A stretch of 64,000 nt of DNA, from the NCBI RefSeq assembly GCF_009937955.1, contig NZ_AP018439.1:4526001-4590000 (forward strand), written 5' to 3'. How positions within the stretch are numbered: position 1 is the stretch's first letter; each line of letters begins with the position of its first letter. Below the pieces are notes generated by a model that did no database searches, was not told the DNA's origin, and was given only the letters and a program-made list of their open reading frames with translations. The position numbers and the translations under genes are program-made. This DNA comes from Undibacterium sp. KW1 (GTDB lineage Bacteria; Pseudomonadota; Gammaproteobacteria; Burkholderiales; Burkholderiaceae_D). Shown here in pieces: positions 26,513 to 37,006 of this stretch.

Positions 26513-27026
26513 CCGCGTCACGTTTTCAGACCTCATGCTTTTTGTGGTCTTGCTGCTGAGCTGCCCCATATGGCTAAGTTGCCTACTCATGGTGTGGATA
26601 CTGAGCATCGTTTTTTTGCCTTTGTTGATACTAAAACTGCCACTGAATATTAAAATCTTCCTCACAGATGTGATGACGCTAACTGGTTTGCCATTCTTGT
26701 TCATCGCTACCCTCGGGAGTAAAGGCTTTTATCACCTGATACGAAAGCGCCCGCAAGTCACGCAAAACGGATTTACTTATCGCCAGGGATTTAGCTCAAG
26801 AGAAATCACCTGGGCAGAAGTTGCATTCATCAAATGGTCGAACTTTATACCTGATGGCGATGCCTATGAATTTACCCTGATTGACGGTAATGTATTCAGC
26901 TTCAACTCCTATGTAAAAATCCAGTATCTGCTTGAACAGTCGCAGAAAGCGGGAGTGGAGTTCAGACGCTGGGACAGACCAAATAAATCTGCGGTCCGTG
27001 ACAAAGTATGGCATGAGATACTGTGA
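26505..27026 (+). CDS. hypothetical membrane protein, paralogue of 25206-25751
   Basis: A 173-residue protein with two hydrophobic segments in the first 70 residues and a soluble domain ending RDKVWHEIL. The first bases overlap the hydrolase stop. The C-terminal half contains 'ITWAEVAFIKWSNF', resembling the 'VLWTNIKFIREVW' part of its paralogue, a pattern seen in small membrane-tethered domains of unknown function. Confidence 0.65.
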   Translation: MNDRVTFSDLMLFVVLLLSCPIWLSCLLMVWILSIVFLPLLILKLPLNIKIFLTDVMTLTGLPFLFIATLGSKGFYHLIRKRPQVTQNGFTYRQGFSSREITWAEVAFIKWSNFIPDGDAYEFTLIDGNVFSFNSYVKIQYLLEQSQKAGVEFRRWDRPNKSAVRDKVWHEIL

Positions 27027-27185
27027 CGTCCTTCCATCGATCCCGCCGTAGCAGGGAATCTTCTTTAGCACTTGCGTCTTTGTACTACCCGCCATATGCT
27101 ATTCATCCCAATCGATGATGCCTGCGGCAGTATCAAACAGCTTACCCCGAATTTCACCCATAGCATCAGATAAAAAAACCAAGCA

Positions 27186-28946
27186 ATGACACTACCCCGC
27201 CCCGCTGATTTTGAAGGCATACTCAGCCTCTCACGTACCGACAACGACGGCAGGCAGTCTGCCGTGCTAACCGGGTACAGAGCTGTCCACCAGTTGCATG
27301 ACAATCACTGCAGCACCGGCATCCATGAATATCTGGATAGTGACCAGGTGCAGCCGGGTGAAAGTGGCCGGGTGGCTGTGTGTTTATCCACACCCGACAT
27401 GTACCCGGCCTGTCTTTGGGATGGCCGTGAACTCAATATTCTTGAAGGTAAAAAACAGGTAGGCACACTCAGGGTCACCAGTATATTCAATACTACTCTG
27501 CGCACCAGTCCTGGCGAATACCTGATCAGGTGGCAGGCTCCCCGCCTCGCAGAAATTGGTGCCTGCCTACTTGATCTCTTCCAGGGTGACGACTACCAGA
27601 TCAATCAACAGGCTTTGCAAGACCTGCACAAACTGCATGCATCTCCCCTGGTCTTGCGCATGGATGCGACACTATTCAAGACCGTGATGAACATGCCGGG
27701 CTTTGACAAGGCAAATTGCGTCGCCCGCATGCTGACTGGCTATCGCCTGAATTACACGCGCAGCCTGGCCGCGTTCAAAGCTGCGTCGGGCGATGAAACT
27801 TTCCTCAGCCTGTTTAAGGGCGCTTCCAGAAAGAAAGCACAAGAAGAATACACACAGGTGGTAACCGACCTGGGCAGCCTCATGTATGCGCTGCCAGGCT
27901 ATGGCCATCTGGCGCAGGAAGAAGTACTTGCCCTGCTCGATACTGGTGACAGCTTTTTGATCTCCTTTGCCGGAACCATGATGGATGCGTTTCCCACGCT
28001 TGACGACCGGCACATAGCACAGCTACTCGACACGATGGAAGAATATGGCGTGCATGAATGGCCCTACCAACCCGGTATTGCATTGGCTGCCGCATTGACA
28101 AAAAACCCCAAAGGTTTTGACACTGTGATGAGCAGGTTCGAACATGGCAACGACAATCTGCAATCCGGCATACTCAGAAGTTTTGAATCCCTGGAAATGG
28201 CATTGCCTTTGCAGGCACAAGACATGATTGTGCGCAGGGCGCAATCACATGGCGGCAATCGCGATGACGAGGCATACAGTACTACCGTCATCGCCCTGGC
28301 ACTGTGCAAAGACCGGCAAGCAGAAGCAGTAGCGATACTGGCCCCCTGCCTTGAGAGTGAAGCCTGGTTTATCCGTGGTAATGCAGCCATGTCACTGGGC
28401 TTGCTGGGTATAGAAGATGAAGTACTGATCAATCGCCTCGGTGACTTGATCTTTGATACTGAAGGCAACGACTGGAGCGTGCAGTCAGCCACGCTGGGGG
28501 CTTTGACAGAACTTGGTGACAAGGCGCGCAGCCAGATAGATAAATTGCTGAGACTGGCACGTGACGATGAAGATGACAACTATACCAAACAAATGCTGGC
28601 AGATTGCTTTGGTGCCATAGGTGACGACTCAGCCTCCGTTATTGAGGCTCTTCGCAAAATAGTTGCCAAACAAGCTTATAACAGCGGCAGGCTGGCGGTC
28701 ATCGCCCTGGGCAAACTAGGCAAAGCAGCCAAACCTGCCATGGATGCAATCAAGGCGTTTATTTTCAGCGAAGACTATCATGTCGACGATGCAGAAAAAG
28801 CCCGCGCCGTCATCGATGCCTGCATCGCCATCAATGATGCGGACAATGTTGATGTCAACAACTGCATCAGGCATTTGGCAAAGTCTGTGCATGCTGATGT
28901 GGCTGAGGTGGCGCATCAGTATTTGAGCGGGGAAACTAAAAAGTAA
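27186..28946 (+). CDS. large HEAT-repeat-like protein of unknown function
   Basis: A 586-residue cytoplasmic protein. The N-terminal third is mixed alpha/beta (starts MTLPRPADFEGILSL). From about residue 330 to the end are HEAT/PBS-like helical repeats: 'EAWFIRGNAAMSLGLLGIED', 'WSVQSATLGALTELGDKA', 'GRLAVIALGKLGKAAKPAM'. Such solenoids usually scaffold protein complexes. It has no recognised enzymatic motif. A gap of 159 bp with no gene separates it from the upstream operon. Confidence 0.7.
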   Translation: MTLPRPADFEGILSLSRTDNDGRQSAVLTGYRAVHQLHDNHCSTGIHEYLDSDQVQPGESGRVAVCLSTPDMYPACLWDGRELNILEGKKQVGTLRVTSIFNTTLRTSPGEYLIRWQAPRLAEIGACLLDLFQGDDYQINQQALQDLHKLHASPLVLRMDATLFKTVMNMPGFDKANCVARMLTGYRLNYTRSLAAFKAASGDETFLSLFKGASRKKAQEEYTQVVTDLGSLMYALPGYGHLAQEEVLALLDTGDSFLISFAGTMMDAFPTLDDRHIAQLLDTMEEYGVHEWPYQPGIALAAALTKNPKGFDTVMSRFEHGNDNLQSGILRSFESLEMALPLQAQDMIVRRAQSHGGNRDDEAYSTTVIALALCKDRQAEAVAILAPCLESEAWFIRGNAAMSLGLLGIEDEVLINRLGDLIFDTEGNDWSVQSATLGALTELGDKARSQIDKLLRLARDDEDDNYTKQMLADCFGAIGDDSASVIEALRKIVAKQAYNSGRLAVIALGKLGKAAKPAMDAIKAFIFSEDYHVDDAEKARAVIDACIAINDADNVDVNNCIRHLAKSVHADVAEVAHQYLSGETKK

Positions 28947-29020
28947 AACCGTCGTGCATAGGCATGATGATAGCAAGATGTACGACTGAAGCAGCTCCTG
29001 ATGTTAGCAAAGCCCCGGTC

Positions 29021-29046
29021 GTAGTGCGCATTATAATGCGCCCTAC
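29021..29046. repeat. GTAG…CTAC palindromic interspersed repeat
   Basis: GTAGTGCGCATTATAATGCG then CCCTAC forms a near-perfect palindrome. It is one of several copies in the window of a GTAGGGYGCAT…-type family, and a degenerate relative follows at about 29075. Confidence 0.65.
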
Positions 29047-29117
29047 TTTACTGACCAAACGCTACTTATTCGGGTCGTAGGAGGAATTGCAATGCCCCCT
29101 GTCTTGCCACCTGGTGG

Positions 29118-29564
29118 CTACATCTGCGCCAGCCGCTTTATCTCTGACAAAATCTCATTGAAATCACCGTAGATATCAACATCAGCGCCAAACAATGTTT
29201 GATTTTTTGCGAGGTATTCAATTGCGGACATTAACTCCTTCATTAGTGGAGAAATCGAATCAGGGTCGTCGCTCAGTTTGCTCTCGACAAGTCGTAAAAA
29301 ACAACTTGCGGTATCTGACGCATTACGGTTGTTAAGCACCGCAAGCGATGTTAGATATTGATAGTAGGCACCGATATAATATTGAAACGGAATTACCGGC
29401 ATGAACCTGAGTTCTTCTGTTCGTTCGATGACCGCCCCTTGAAAAAGAAGTCTTGCCTCTGCCAAGTTTTTCCCAAAAAACATTTTATATGCATATTTTT
29501 GGTCCAGGTCATTCTTATAATCACCCCAATCTTCTTCAGATGGTATTTCCAGGGATCGTTTCAT
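29118..29564 (-). CDS. hypothetical protein
   Basis: A 148-residue acidic, largely helical soluble protein (start MKRSLEIPSEEDWGDYK). No signal peptide or membrane span. I do not recognise it. It could be an immunity-type protein by size and composition, but nothing nearby encodes a toxin, so this is only a guess. Confidence 0.55.
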   Translation of the reverse strand: MKRSLEIPSEEDWGDYKNDLDQKYAYKMFFGKNLAEARLLFQGAVIERTEELRFMPVIPFQYYIGAYYQYLTSLAVLNNRNASDTASCFLRLVESKLSDDPDSISPLMKELMSAIEYLAKNQTLFGADVDIYGDFNEILSEIKRLAQM

Positions 29565-29641
29565 TTCACAAATTGGTCAATGTTTTTGATTGGCGCATGA
29601 GTCAATTCCACTGATTAATCTATGCAGCCACGATTTGATCA

Positions 29642-30496
29642 TCAAGATTTATTGAATAAAGCAATCGTTCGTGCGACTGCCGGTGCGATCATGGATTCAT
29701 GGCTGCCAGTGATCACTTCATGTTTACATATCGAGTATTTGGCGACCATGTTGCAAAATTCTGTATTGACCGGGATTGCAGGTGGGCTGGCAGATTCGGT
29801 AAACACATACAGGGGTGTTTTGACCGATGCCACATAGCGATAGGGGTCACGGATTTTTTGCTCGTCGGGCAGATCAACATTAAAGGGAGCAATGTTCTTG
29901 TAATGCGCCAGCCACAGCGGCAAGCGGGCAAAGCCACTATAGGCAGCAACTGCTTTGTACGGCGATGGCATTTGAGAGACGAGCAAGGCCATGCTGCCAC
30001 CTATACTGTGGCCTGCGAGATAGATTTTCTGGGTATCGACTTGTGGCAGACTTGCCAGATATTTGCCAGCGGCAATAGCATCATCGACTTCACCACCAAA
30101 CATTTCGAAATAACCTTCGCCGCCATTCTCACCGCGGAGGCGTGGCATTAAAAGGAGGTAGCCTGCATTGACAAAACCCTGAGCAGCGACCCAGTCATCG
30201 GTTGAAAATGAGAAGCCACCATGCAAAAAAACGACTGCGGGCATTTTCTTCGCATTGTCAGGCAGAGCCGATATCCATGCCTTCAAGTGCAACTTACCAG
30301 AGACGTAATCAATTTCTTTGACACCAGCTGGCAATTTTTCTTGTACAAAATCTTGTGGTGCTTTGATGTTCTTTGTGATTTGGCTGGCATAGGCAGCTCT
30401 TGCTGCCTGCAAGTCTTGCGCGTGCACGTTAAAGAAGCCAGCAGTCAGGGACAGCAGCAACAGGAACTTGAGCAGACGTGGCGTCTTGATTTTCAT
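29642..30496 (-). CDS. secreted alpha/beta hydrolase (dienelactone-hydrolase/prolyl-oligopeptidase-like)
   Basis: A 284-residue protein with a clear signal peptide (KFLLLLSLTAGFFNVHA) followed by an alpha/beta-hydrolase fold: VVFLHGGFSFSTDDW (oxyanion loop), nucleophile elbow LAGHSIGGSMALL, and candidate Asp and His in the C-terminal region (VITGSHESM). Likely periplasmic or secreted esterase or peptidase. ATG 30496 is chosen because it starts the signal peptide; the longer frame to 30547 would place it internally. Confidence 0.75.
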   Translation of the reverse strand: MKIKTPRLLKFLLLLSLTAGFFNVHAQDLQAARAAYASQITKNIKAPQDFVQEKLPAGVKEIDYVSGKLHLKAWISALPDNAKKMPAVVFLHGGFSFSTDDWVAAQGFVNAGYLLLMPRLRGENGGEGYFEMFGGEVDDAIAAGKYLASLPQVDTQKIYLAGHSIGGSMALLVSQMPSPYKAVAAYSGFARLPLWLAHYKNIAPFNVDLPDEQKIRDPYRYVASVKTPLYVFTESASPPAIPVNTEFCNMVAKYSICKHEVITGSHESMIAPAVARTIALFNKS

Positions 30497-30563
30497 TTTG
30501 TACCGACATAGATGGGATGGAATCGGGATATTAAGGTATTCAGACAATTATGGATATAGGAGA

Positions 30564-30589
30564 GTTGGGCGTATTGCAGTGCCCCCAAC
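30564..30589. repeat. degenerate GTTGGGC…GCCCCCAAC palindrome
   Basis: GTTGGGCGTATTGCAGTGCC… pairs imperfectly with its own 3' half. Variant of the GTAGGGYGCAT family. Confidence 0.4.
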
Positions 30590-30694
30590 TTTACGGTGAT
30601 GTCGCAATTCGCACGAATACGAATAGCAGAGCTTTATCTGACCTTAATGCAGCGCGCATCACGATGTTCAAACGCATGGATATGAACGCGATGG

Positions 30695-30714
30695 ATTCCT
30701 GCCTGCGCAGGAAT
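30695..30714. repeat. dRS3-like 20-bp palindrome, second copy
   Basis: Identical to 23251-23270 (ATTCCTGCCTGCGCAGGAAT) with GATGG before and GACGA after. Located between two minus-strand genes. Confidence 0.65.
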
Positions 30715-30828
30715 GACGACAGAGAGGATTTCCAGGCAAGTCGGTGCCACGGTTTGCCCGGCCTTATGTAATCGTAAGCGCAGGCAAAATTCGATGGCTG
30801 TCTGCAATAGGTGACTTAACATCATCTC

Positions 30829-33207
30829 TTAAGCATTCCCCAACAATGGCAATTCCAGCCACTTCCCATACACCCGTATCAACTCCTCGACAGGCTGCGG
30901 TCTGGACAGCACAAAACCCTGTATCAGCGTATCCCCGAACTGCCGCAAGAAGGCGAGTTGGGTGTCGGTTTCTACGCCTTCTGCAATCACATTCAGACGC
31001 AGGTTGCGCCCCAGTTCTATGATGGTGCGGACGATGGCGCGGTCTTCGCTTTGCTGGGGCAGACCCTTGATGAAGGAGCGGTCTATTTTCATCGAGGAAA
31101 TGGGCAGGTTCTTCAAGTGGGCGAGTGAGGAATAGCCCATCCCAAAATCGTCGAGGCTGATGCCAAAGCCCAGCCGCCGCAGCGTGCTCATGATGGGGAT
31201 GACATGGTCGGGCTGATGCATGAGCATGCTCTCGGTCAGCTCCAGGCAGAGGTGGTGTGGTTTGATGCCTGATCTCTCGACGACGGCGCGCAATTCGTCT
31301 GGCAGCGTGCTGGAGGTGAATTCTGAAGCGGCCATGTTGACATGCACCTTCACATTCTCAAAACCACAGCGGTGCAGGCGCGCCAGGTCGTGGCAGGCGC
31401 GGTGCACGACCCAGTTGCCTAGCTGGATGATGAGGCGGCTTTCTTCTGCAATGGGGATGAAGATGTCGGGCCGCACGATGTCGCCATTGGCACGGCGCCA
31501 GCGTATCAGGGCTTCCAGGGCATGGATCTGGCCGTTAGCATCAAAGATGGGCTGGTATTCGAGGAACAGAGCTTGCTCGGCAATGGCCTGGTGCAACTCG
31601 GTTTGCATGGTCAGGCGCTGCGCCAGGTCTGACTGTTGCACTGCCAGGCTGTAGGAGGTGCTGCTGGAAAAATAGCTGACGTCATTACGGCCATTTTTCT
31701 TGATACGGTACATGGCAGTGTCAGCCGCACGCAAGAGCTCGGGGCCATTCAAGCCATTGTCAGGGTAGATGCTGATGCCTATGCTGGCCGACACCGTCAT
31801 CTCATGACCATTGAAGATGAAGGGTAATTGCGCTGCGTGCAGCACCTGCCTGACCAGACTATCAAGCTGTTCATTGAAAGGCGTGGCAGAGCCATCAGGC
31901 TGGTAGAGTATCGCAAATTCATCACCGCCTAGCCGCCCCACCAGCTTGCCGGGTATGGGCAGGGCCTGCACTCTTTGTGAAAATCCGCGCAAGACCACAT
32001 TGCCAGCCTCATGGCCAAAGGCGTCATTGACGGGTTTGAAGCGGTCAAGGTCAATAAAGATCAGGCCAAACTCAGTGCCACTGGCGGCGCTTTTTTTGCA
32101 GGCGCTGTCGAGTATCTGGTAAAAATAGCTGCGGTTGGCGAGCTCGGTCAGGCCATCGATTTGCGCCAGCAGGCGTATGGTTTCTTGCTGTTCCAGCCTT
32201 TGGGCGGTTTGTGCGATCAGTGCACCTATGGTGGCAGACAGGCTCGGTAATTGCGCTTCACTCTGGCGCGTCAGGCGACTATAGAATTCCAGCACGCCAG
32301 GGCAGTGGCGCTCACCTTCGTCGGTGATATACGCCACCGGAAAGATATAGCCAGAGCGTAAATGGCACAGGGCCGCGCTTTTATTACGCAAGAAATCCTC
32401 ATCGCTATTCATGTTCTCGACCCAGCGAGGCTCGCCCTGCTGCCACACCTGCCCTACCAGGCCCGTACCTGGGCGCACTTGCATGGTCTGGCTTTCTTGC
32501 GTGAACAAACTGAGCGTCTCTTGCTGACCGTGCCAATAATTTTGTAGCTTCAACTGGCGCTCGCCCAGCGTATCTGTTTCAACTGTCCAATAGGCGCCCC
32601 AATCCCAGCCCAGGTTTTCACACACCAGTTGTATAACCTTGGTGACGGCAGCACCTATAGAATCCGCCCCCACAAACAACCTGGTCGTTTCAAAACTCAG
32701 GCGTTCACGCATGGCTGCATGTTTGGCCGTCGTGATATCAGTCAGGATACCTTCGCAAATACCAGATGCAGTTGCTTGCGGCAGGGATTGCAAACGTAAC
32801 CATCGCAGTCCGCTGCCTTCATTGAAAATACGGAATTCATACTCCGCCTGCACCCGTCCGGCTGCCGCATTGTGCAATACGGCGTGCAGTTGTAACAAGT
32901 CATCCATCAGCACTTTTGTAAAGCCGCCACCCAGCGAGGCATGCCAGCCTGAGACCACACCCAGCATGTTCGCCGCAACGACGGAAAACACTATTCCATC
33001 ACTGTCAGCCTGATACCACCAGCGTCCAAAAGCTGCCGTCTGTTCAACCGGATCTATGCTTGCTGTTTGTGCAAGCAGGGCCCGCAGTCCCGGCGTGGTG
33101 CAGTGTTCCACATATTCTGGCAAGAATGAAGTATGGGTCAGGGAAATGGATTCATGCATGGCGTGAAATACTTCCGGATATGCAAAGTGATTATTTATAA
33201 CCAGCAA
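30829..33207 (-). CDS. PAS-GAF-GGDEF-EAL sensory cyclic-di-GMP protein
   Basis: A 792-residue soluble protein. A PAS-like domain (about 20-155) and a GAF-like domain (about 165-330) come first. The GGDEF domain has GGDEF at 427-431 and TEFGLIFIDLDRFKPVND; no inhibitory RxxD motif at the usual spacing. The EAL domain has EALIRWRR at 565, DDFGMGYSSLAH and IDRSFIKGL. Both active-site motifs look intact. It is separate from the 17-23 kb signalling operon and divergent from the S41 protease gene. Confidence 0.92.
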   Translation of the reverse strand: MLVINNHFAYPEVFHAMHESISLTHTSFLPEYVEHCTTPGLRALLAQTASIDPVEQTAAFGRWWYQADSDGIVFSVVAANMLGVVSGWHASLGGGFTKVLMDDLLQLHAVLHNAAAGRVQAEYEFRIFNEGSGLRWLRLQSLPQATASGICEGILTDITTAKHAAMRERLSFETTRLFVGADSIGAAVTKVIQLVCENLGWDWGAYWTVETDTLGERQLKLQNYWHGQQETLSLFTQESQTMQVRPGTGLVGQVWQQGEPRWVENMNSDEDFLRNKSAALCHLRSGYIFPVAYITDEGERHCPGVLEFYSRLTRQSEAQLPSLSATIGALIAQTAQRLEQQETIRLLAQIDGLTELANRSYFYQILDSACKKSAASGTEFGLIFIDLDRFKPVNDAFGHEAGNVVLRGFSQRVQALPIPGKLVGRLGGDEFAILYQPDGSATPFNEQLDSLVRQVLHAAQLPFIFNGHEMTVSASIGISIYPDNGLNGPELLRAADTAMYRIKKNGRNDVSYFSSSTSYSLAVQQSDLAQRLTMQTELHQAIAEQALFLEYQPIFDANGQIHALEALIRWRRANGDIVRPDIFIPIAEESRLIIQLGNWVVHRACHDLARLHRCGFENVKVHVNMAASEFTSSTLPDELRAVVERSGIKPHHLCLELTESMLMHQPDHVIPIMSTLRRLGFGISLDDFGMGYSSLAHLKNLPISSMKIDRSFIKGLPQQSEDRAIVRTIIELGRNLRLNVIAEGVETDTQLAFLRQFGDTLIQGFVLSRPQPVEELIRVYGKWLELPLLGNA

Positions 33208-33494
33208 TTTTTATACCAGTAGATTCAGCAAGAATGCGGGTTTTTGGTGCAGGCAAGTTTGATCAATTGACGATGAAAAGCAAGACTATGGTGAGATCAC
33301 GCTTAATAATGTGCATGCAGGAGAATATGCACCATGATGTGCCAACTGGCAGATATAGTAAAAACATAACAGTATCAAAGGAATCCTGAAATGCGTGCTA
33401 CCTATCTGTTATCATTTTAAAATCTCATATGCCAGTATGCCGATACAGGCACCATGTCTGCATTTTGGCAGTGCCGTTTTCGCGAATCAATTCT
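33208..33494. other. divergent promoter region
   Basis: About 287 bp between divergent genes, AT-rich, with an imperfect GTGCAT…ATGCAC inverted repeat at about 33310-33332 that could be an operator. No gene seen. Confidence 0.35.
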
Positions 33495-34841
33495 ATGACC
33501 AAAACCCTGCCATTCAGTCTATTTCTTTCCCTGTTGCTCTCCTTCTCCGGCAATGTTCAGGCACAAAGTCAGACACAACTGACACAGATTGAAACTGCAA
33601 CGACGAAACGCCCTTCAGATTCAAATCAGGAGCTTCATGAGCGCATTATAAAATCAACAGCTTGGCTCAAATTACTTGAAGTCCTCGACAAGAAATATCT
33701 TGGGGCAGTAGACGAAACAGCACTTTCAACATTTTGCAGACTGGCACTAGAATCTGCTGCCCCCCGCACAGATAAAGAAGCAAGCGATTCATGCTACAAG
33801 ACAGCAATCAGCTATCTACTGCCATTAGCAGAATTTATCCCGTCGGAAAAACTTGCCACCCTCAAGAAAAAGCCCGTTTTTTTGGGTATAGGGCTGGAAC
33901 TGGGAATTCAAGATGAGTATTTAAAAGTCGTCTCCACGATTGAATCTGGTGCAGCACACCGTGGAGGTGTCATGGCAGGAGATGTGATACTGACTCTTGA
34001 TGGAGTATCGACAAAGTCACAATCTCTGGACAGCCTGGTCAGTCGCATGCGAAACACATCGGCTTCATACACCAATTTAAAGATTGCCCGACGAGGTGTA
34101 GATCAAGCACTCAGCTTTGATATTCCTCGCGAAGAAGTTAAAATCACAAGTTGTCGGGGGCGCTTGTTAGCTGCAGACACTGGCTACCTTAGAGCAAGTC
34201 AGTTCATTGATGAAACGCGTTCCCAGGCATTGATGGTGATCAGAAGAATGGAGAAAGAAAATCAAGGTCCATTGCGCAATCTGATCCTGGACTTGCGTGG
34301 CAATCCCGGCGGCGCACTTCCTGCTATCGTCGGCATGGCTGAGCCTTTTATTCCAGCGAGTAAATTAGTGTTGATCACCAAAGACAAGCACGGCGAAAAG
34401 CACGAATATCGCACAACTGCCGAAGAATCGAGCACAGAATCCGTGTCCAGGCTTGCTCCTGAAATAAAAAGTGAGCTCAAGCAAATTCACTTGATCATCT
34501 TGACAGACAAGCTCTCAGGTGGCGGCAGCGAGTCCTTGATAGCTGCCCTGCGCGAATACAGACCAGTGACACTCATGGGTGAAAAAACGTCTGGATCAAA
34601 CAAAGTTACAGAAATTGTCGAGATCGGTAATGGCAGCGCCATCAAGATGGCAACAGCGACGCTGTATGCACCAAACGAAGTAAGCCTGCCAGAAGATGGA
34701 ATTGTTCCTGATAGGATGGTAGCTTTTCCCAGCCTTTCAAAAGCTGATTATGGTAATTCAATGAACGATCCTGTTTTGCAGGCGGCATTATTATCCATTC
34801 AAGAGAATCGTAAAGATCAAGTTAAACAAAAACTGGATTGA
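33495..34841 (+). CDS. secreted C-terminal processing protease (S41) with PDZ domain
   Basis: A 448-residue exported protease. Signal peptide (SLFLSLLLSFSGNVQAQ), helical N-terminal segment, PDZ domain (about 120-205; GLELGIQDEYLKVVSTIESG), and a tail-specific protease core with YLRASQFIDETRSQ, LILDLRGNPGG, LTDKLSGGGSESLIAALRE (nucleophile Ser) and MGEKTSGSNK (catalytic Lys). S41/CtpA-type proteases cut periplasmic proteins near the C-terminus. ATG 33495 starts the signal peptide. Stands alone. Confidence 0.88.
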   Translation: MTKTLPFSLFLSLLLSFSGNVQAQSQTQLTQIETATTKRPSDSNQELHERIIKSTAWLKLLEVLDKKYLGAVDETALSTFCRLALESAAPRTDKEASDSCYKTAISYLLPLAEFIPSEKLATLKKKPVFLGIGLELGIQDEYLKVVSTIESGAAHRGGVMAGDVILTLDGVSTKSQSLDSLVSRMRNTSASYTNLKIARRGVDQALSFDIPREEVKITSCRGRLLAADTGYLRASQFIDETRSQALMVIRRMEKENQGPLRNLILDLRGNPGGALPAIVGMAEPFIPASKLVLITKDKHGEKHEYRTTAEESSTESVSRLAPEIKSELKQIHLIILTDKLSGGGSESLIAALREYRPVTLMGEKTSGSNKVTEIVEIGNGSAIKMATATLYAPNEVSLPEDGIVPDRMVAFPSLSKADYGNSMNDPVLQAALLSIQENRKDQVKQKLD

Positions 34842-35338
34842 GTATTTTCGGCATATGGATTCTCAATGAGCGTCCGCATTAAACTTGCAGCTGCATATTT
34901 ACGCTTGTGTATTTGCTTCCGCCTCGGGCCAAAGTCGTAGAAAAAGATGGCGGAACAAATACAAAGATGCAGCCAGTCAACCGGGCCCTTGGGAGTTGGT
35001 GAGTTGATCACGCCCAGTTTGAATAAGCCTGCTAGAACTTGGTCAGCAGTGCGACCAGCCCTTTTTCTGTCAGGTTTCCTCAGCCATCCAGGTCACCCTG
35101 GCGTGCCTGATCAGCGCGGATCAGATGTGCCTGATAATTTTCCTGTTGGCGCGCCAGACCGCGCATAGGCGAGCATAGACCTTGCATCAAACCCAATGCG
35201 TTTAATCCTGCATGCGTATGCAAACATGCAGTGCGTCAATTCACATCTAAATTCACCCTGTACGGCATGAGCGAGGGAAGGGGCAAGATTGCGCAAGCAA
35301 AGGCGCTGTTTGCCAGATATGGTGTTTGAAACTGGCTC
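34842..35338. other. intergenic region
   Basis: About 500 bp between convergent genes. Short open frames on both strands are not protein-like. No RNA gene, terminator or repeat recognised with confidence. Confidence 0.4.
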
Positions 35339-37006
35339 TCACGCAGCACCGATCCGCAAGCGCTTGACACCGGTTTTTTGAGCGGCTTTGTCTTCGTACT
35401 GACGCAACACAGGGGCGGGCCTGGTCCTGGCAGTAGCCTGGCCTGCATCACGGAGCTTGAATACGCTGATAGCATGTTGCAGATGTTTGCTCTCTTCTGC
35501 CAGACTGCCAGAAGAAGCGGCGGCTTCTTCTACCATGGCGGCATTTTGCTGGGTCAGCTCATCCATCTGTGTAATGGCCTGGTTCATCTGTTCCACACCA
35601 TCGCTTTGCTCGTGGCTGGCATTGCTGATTTCATGAATGATGCTGGCCACGTTTTGCACAGCGCTGACCAGTTGTGACATCGTCCTGGTCGTGTCGGCCA
35701 CGAGTTTGTTGCCGGTATCAACCTTGCTCATCGAAGCCGTGATGAGTTGCTTGATCTCTTTGGCAGCACTGGCAGAACGCTGGGCCAGGTTGCGTACTTC
35801 ACTGGCCACTACGGCAAACCCACGTCCCTGCTCGCCTGCCCGCGCCGCTTCGACTGCCGCATTCAGGGCGAGTATATTGGTCTGAAAGGCAATGCCATCA
35901 ATGAGACTGATGATGTTTTCTATACTCCTGGCCGACTCGCTGATGTCTTGCATGGTATTGCCCACCTTGTTGACCATGTCGCCGCTCTGCCTGGCGATGC
36001 CCGACGCAGCTTCTGCCTGCTGGCTGGCCTGGGCGGCACTATCGGAATTTTGCTTGATGGTGGAAGCAAATTCTTCCATGCTGGCAGCGGTTTCTTCGAG
36101 ATTCGAAGCCTGGGCTTCTGTACGGTTTGACAGGTCAAGATTGCCATCGGCGATCTCACGACTGCCTCGCGTGATGGAATTGACGTTGCTGCGCACATCG
36201 CTGATGATGGCAACCAGGTTGATATTCATCTGCCGCATGGCCTGCATTAATTGCCCCATCTCACTGCCATCCCCCTTGGGGACTTCAGTCGTCAAATCAC
36301 CACCGGCCATGGCGCGGGCAGCCATGATGGCCTGCTGCAAAGGCCGGAGATACGCGCGGTGTATGGCATAAGTATTCCAGGCAATCAATATGCTGGCGAG
36401 AAGCAAGAATGCGAGATCAGCAGTGCGCACATCAGAACGCATGAATTGCGCTACACCCAGGGCAGCAACGGCGGCGAAGATAGCCAGCATGCCCAGCACC
36501 AGCCTGGTCGTTCCTGACATGTCCAGTGCCCGCTGCAGGCGCCCGGCCAGCCCTGTTTTTACCAACTGACCATGATGCAGCTTCATGCTGCCGCTCTGGT
36601 CTTCACGCATGCGCTGGTAGAGTTTTTCCGCATCAGCAATCTCGGCACGGCTGGGCTTGGTGCGCACGGACATATACCCTATCACCTGGCCTTTTTCCAT
36701 GACAGGAGTGACATTCGCCCGCACCCAGTAATGGTCACCATTCTTGCAACGGTTCTTGACCATGCCGTCCCACTGCCGCCCCTCTTTGATGGTACCCCAC
36801 AAATCTGCAAAGGCCTGCACCGGCATATCGGGATGGCGCACCAGATTATGCGGCGAACCTATCAGCTCATGCTCTTCAAAGCCGCTAATTTCGATAAAGG
36901 TGGGATTGCAATATTCGATATTGCCCTGGAGGTCAGTTTTAGAAACGATGGATTGTCCATCCTTGATTTCAACTTCTTTCCCGCTGACTGGCTGATTGAG
37001 ACGCAT
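35339..37006 (-). CDS. Aer-like PAS-containing methyl-accepting chemotaxis protein
   Basis: A 555-residue receptor. N-terminal PAS domain (about 15-120; [50 protein letters not shown]) typical of Aer aerotaxis sensors; two membrane segments (about 170-190 and 195-212), then a HAMP-like segment, then the signalling coiled coil with the tip [33 protein letters not shown]-terminal tail rich in QxxAAxxEE residues. Probably senses redox or oxygen through a flavin in PAS, signalling to CheW/CheA elsewhere. Confidence 0.93.
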   Translation of the reverse strand: MRLNQPVSGKEVEIKDGQSIVSKTDLQGNIEYCNPTFIEISGFEEHELIGSPHNLVRHPDMPVQAFADLWGTIKEGRQWDGMVKNRCKNGDHYWVRANVTPVMEKGQVIGYMSVRTKPSRAEIADAEKLYQRMREDQSGSMKLHHGQLVKTGLAGRLQRALDMSGTTRLVLGMLAIFAAVAALGVAQFMRSDVRTADLAFLLLASILIAWNTYAIHRAYLRPLQQAIMAARAMAGGDLTTEVPKGDGSEMGQLMQAMRQMNINLVAIISDVRSNVNSITRGSREIADGNLDLSNRTEAQASNLEETAASMEEFASTIKQNSDSAAQASQQAEAASGIARQSGDMVNKVGNTMQDISESARSIENIISLIDGIAFQTNILALNAAVEAARAGEQGRGFAVVASEVRNLAQRSASAAKEIKQLITASMSKVDTGNKLVADTTRTMSQLVSAVQNVASIIHEISNASHEQSDGVEQMNQAITQMDELTQQNAAMVEEAAASSGSLAEESKHLQHAISVFKLRDAGQATARTRPAPVLRQYEDKAAQKTGVKRLRIGAA

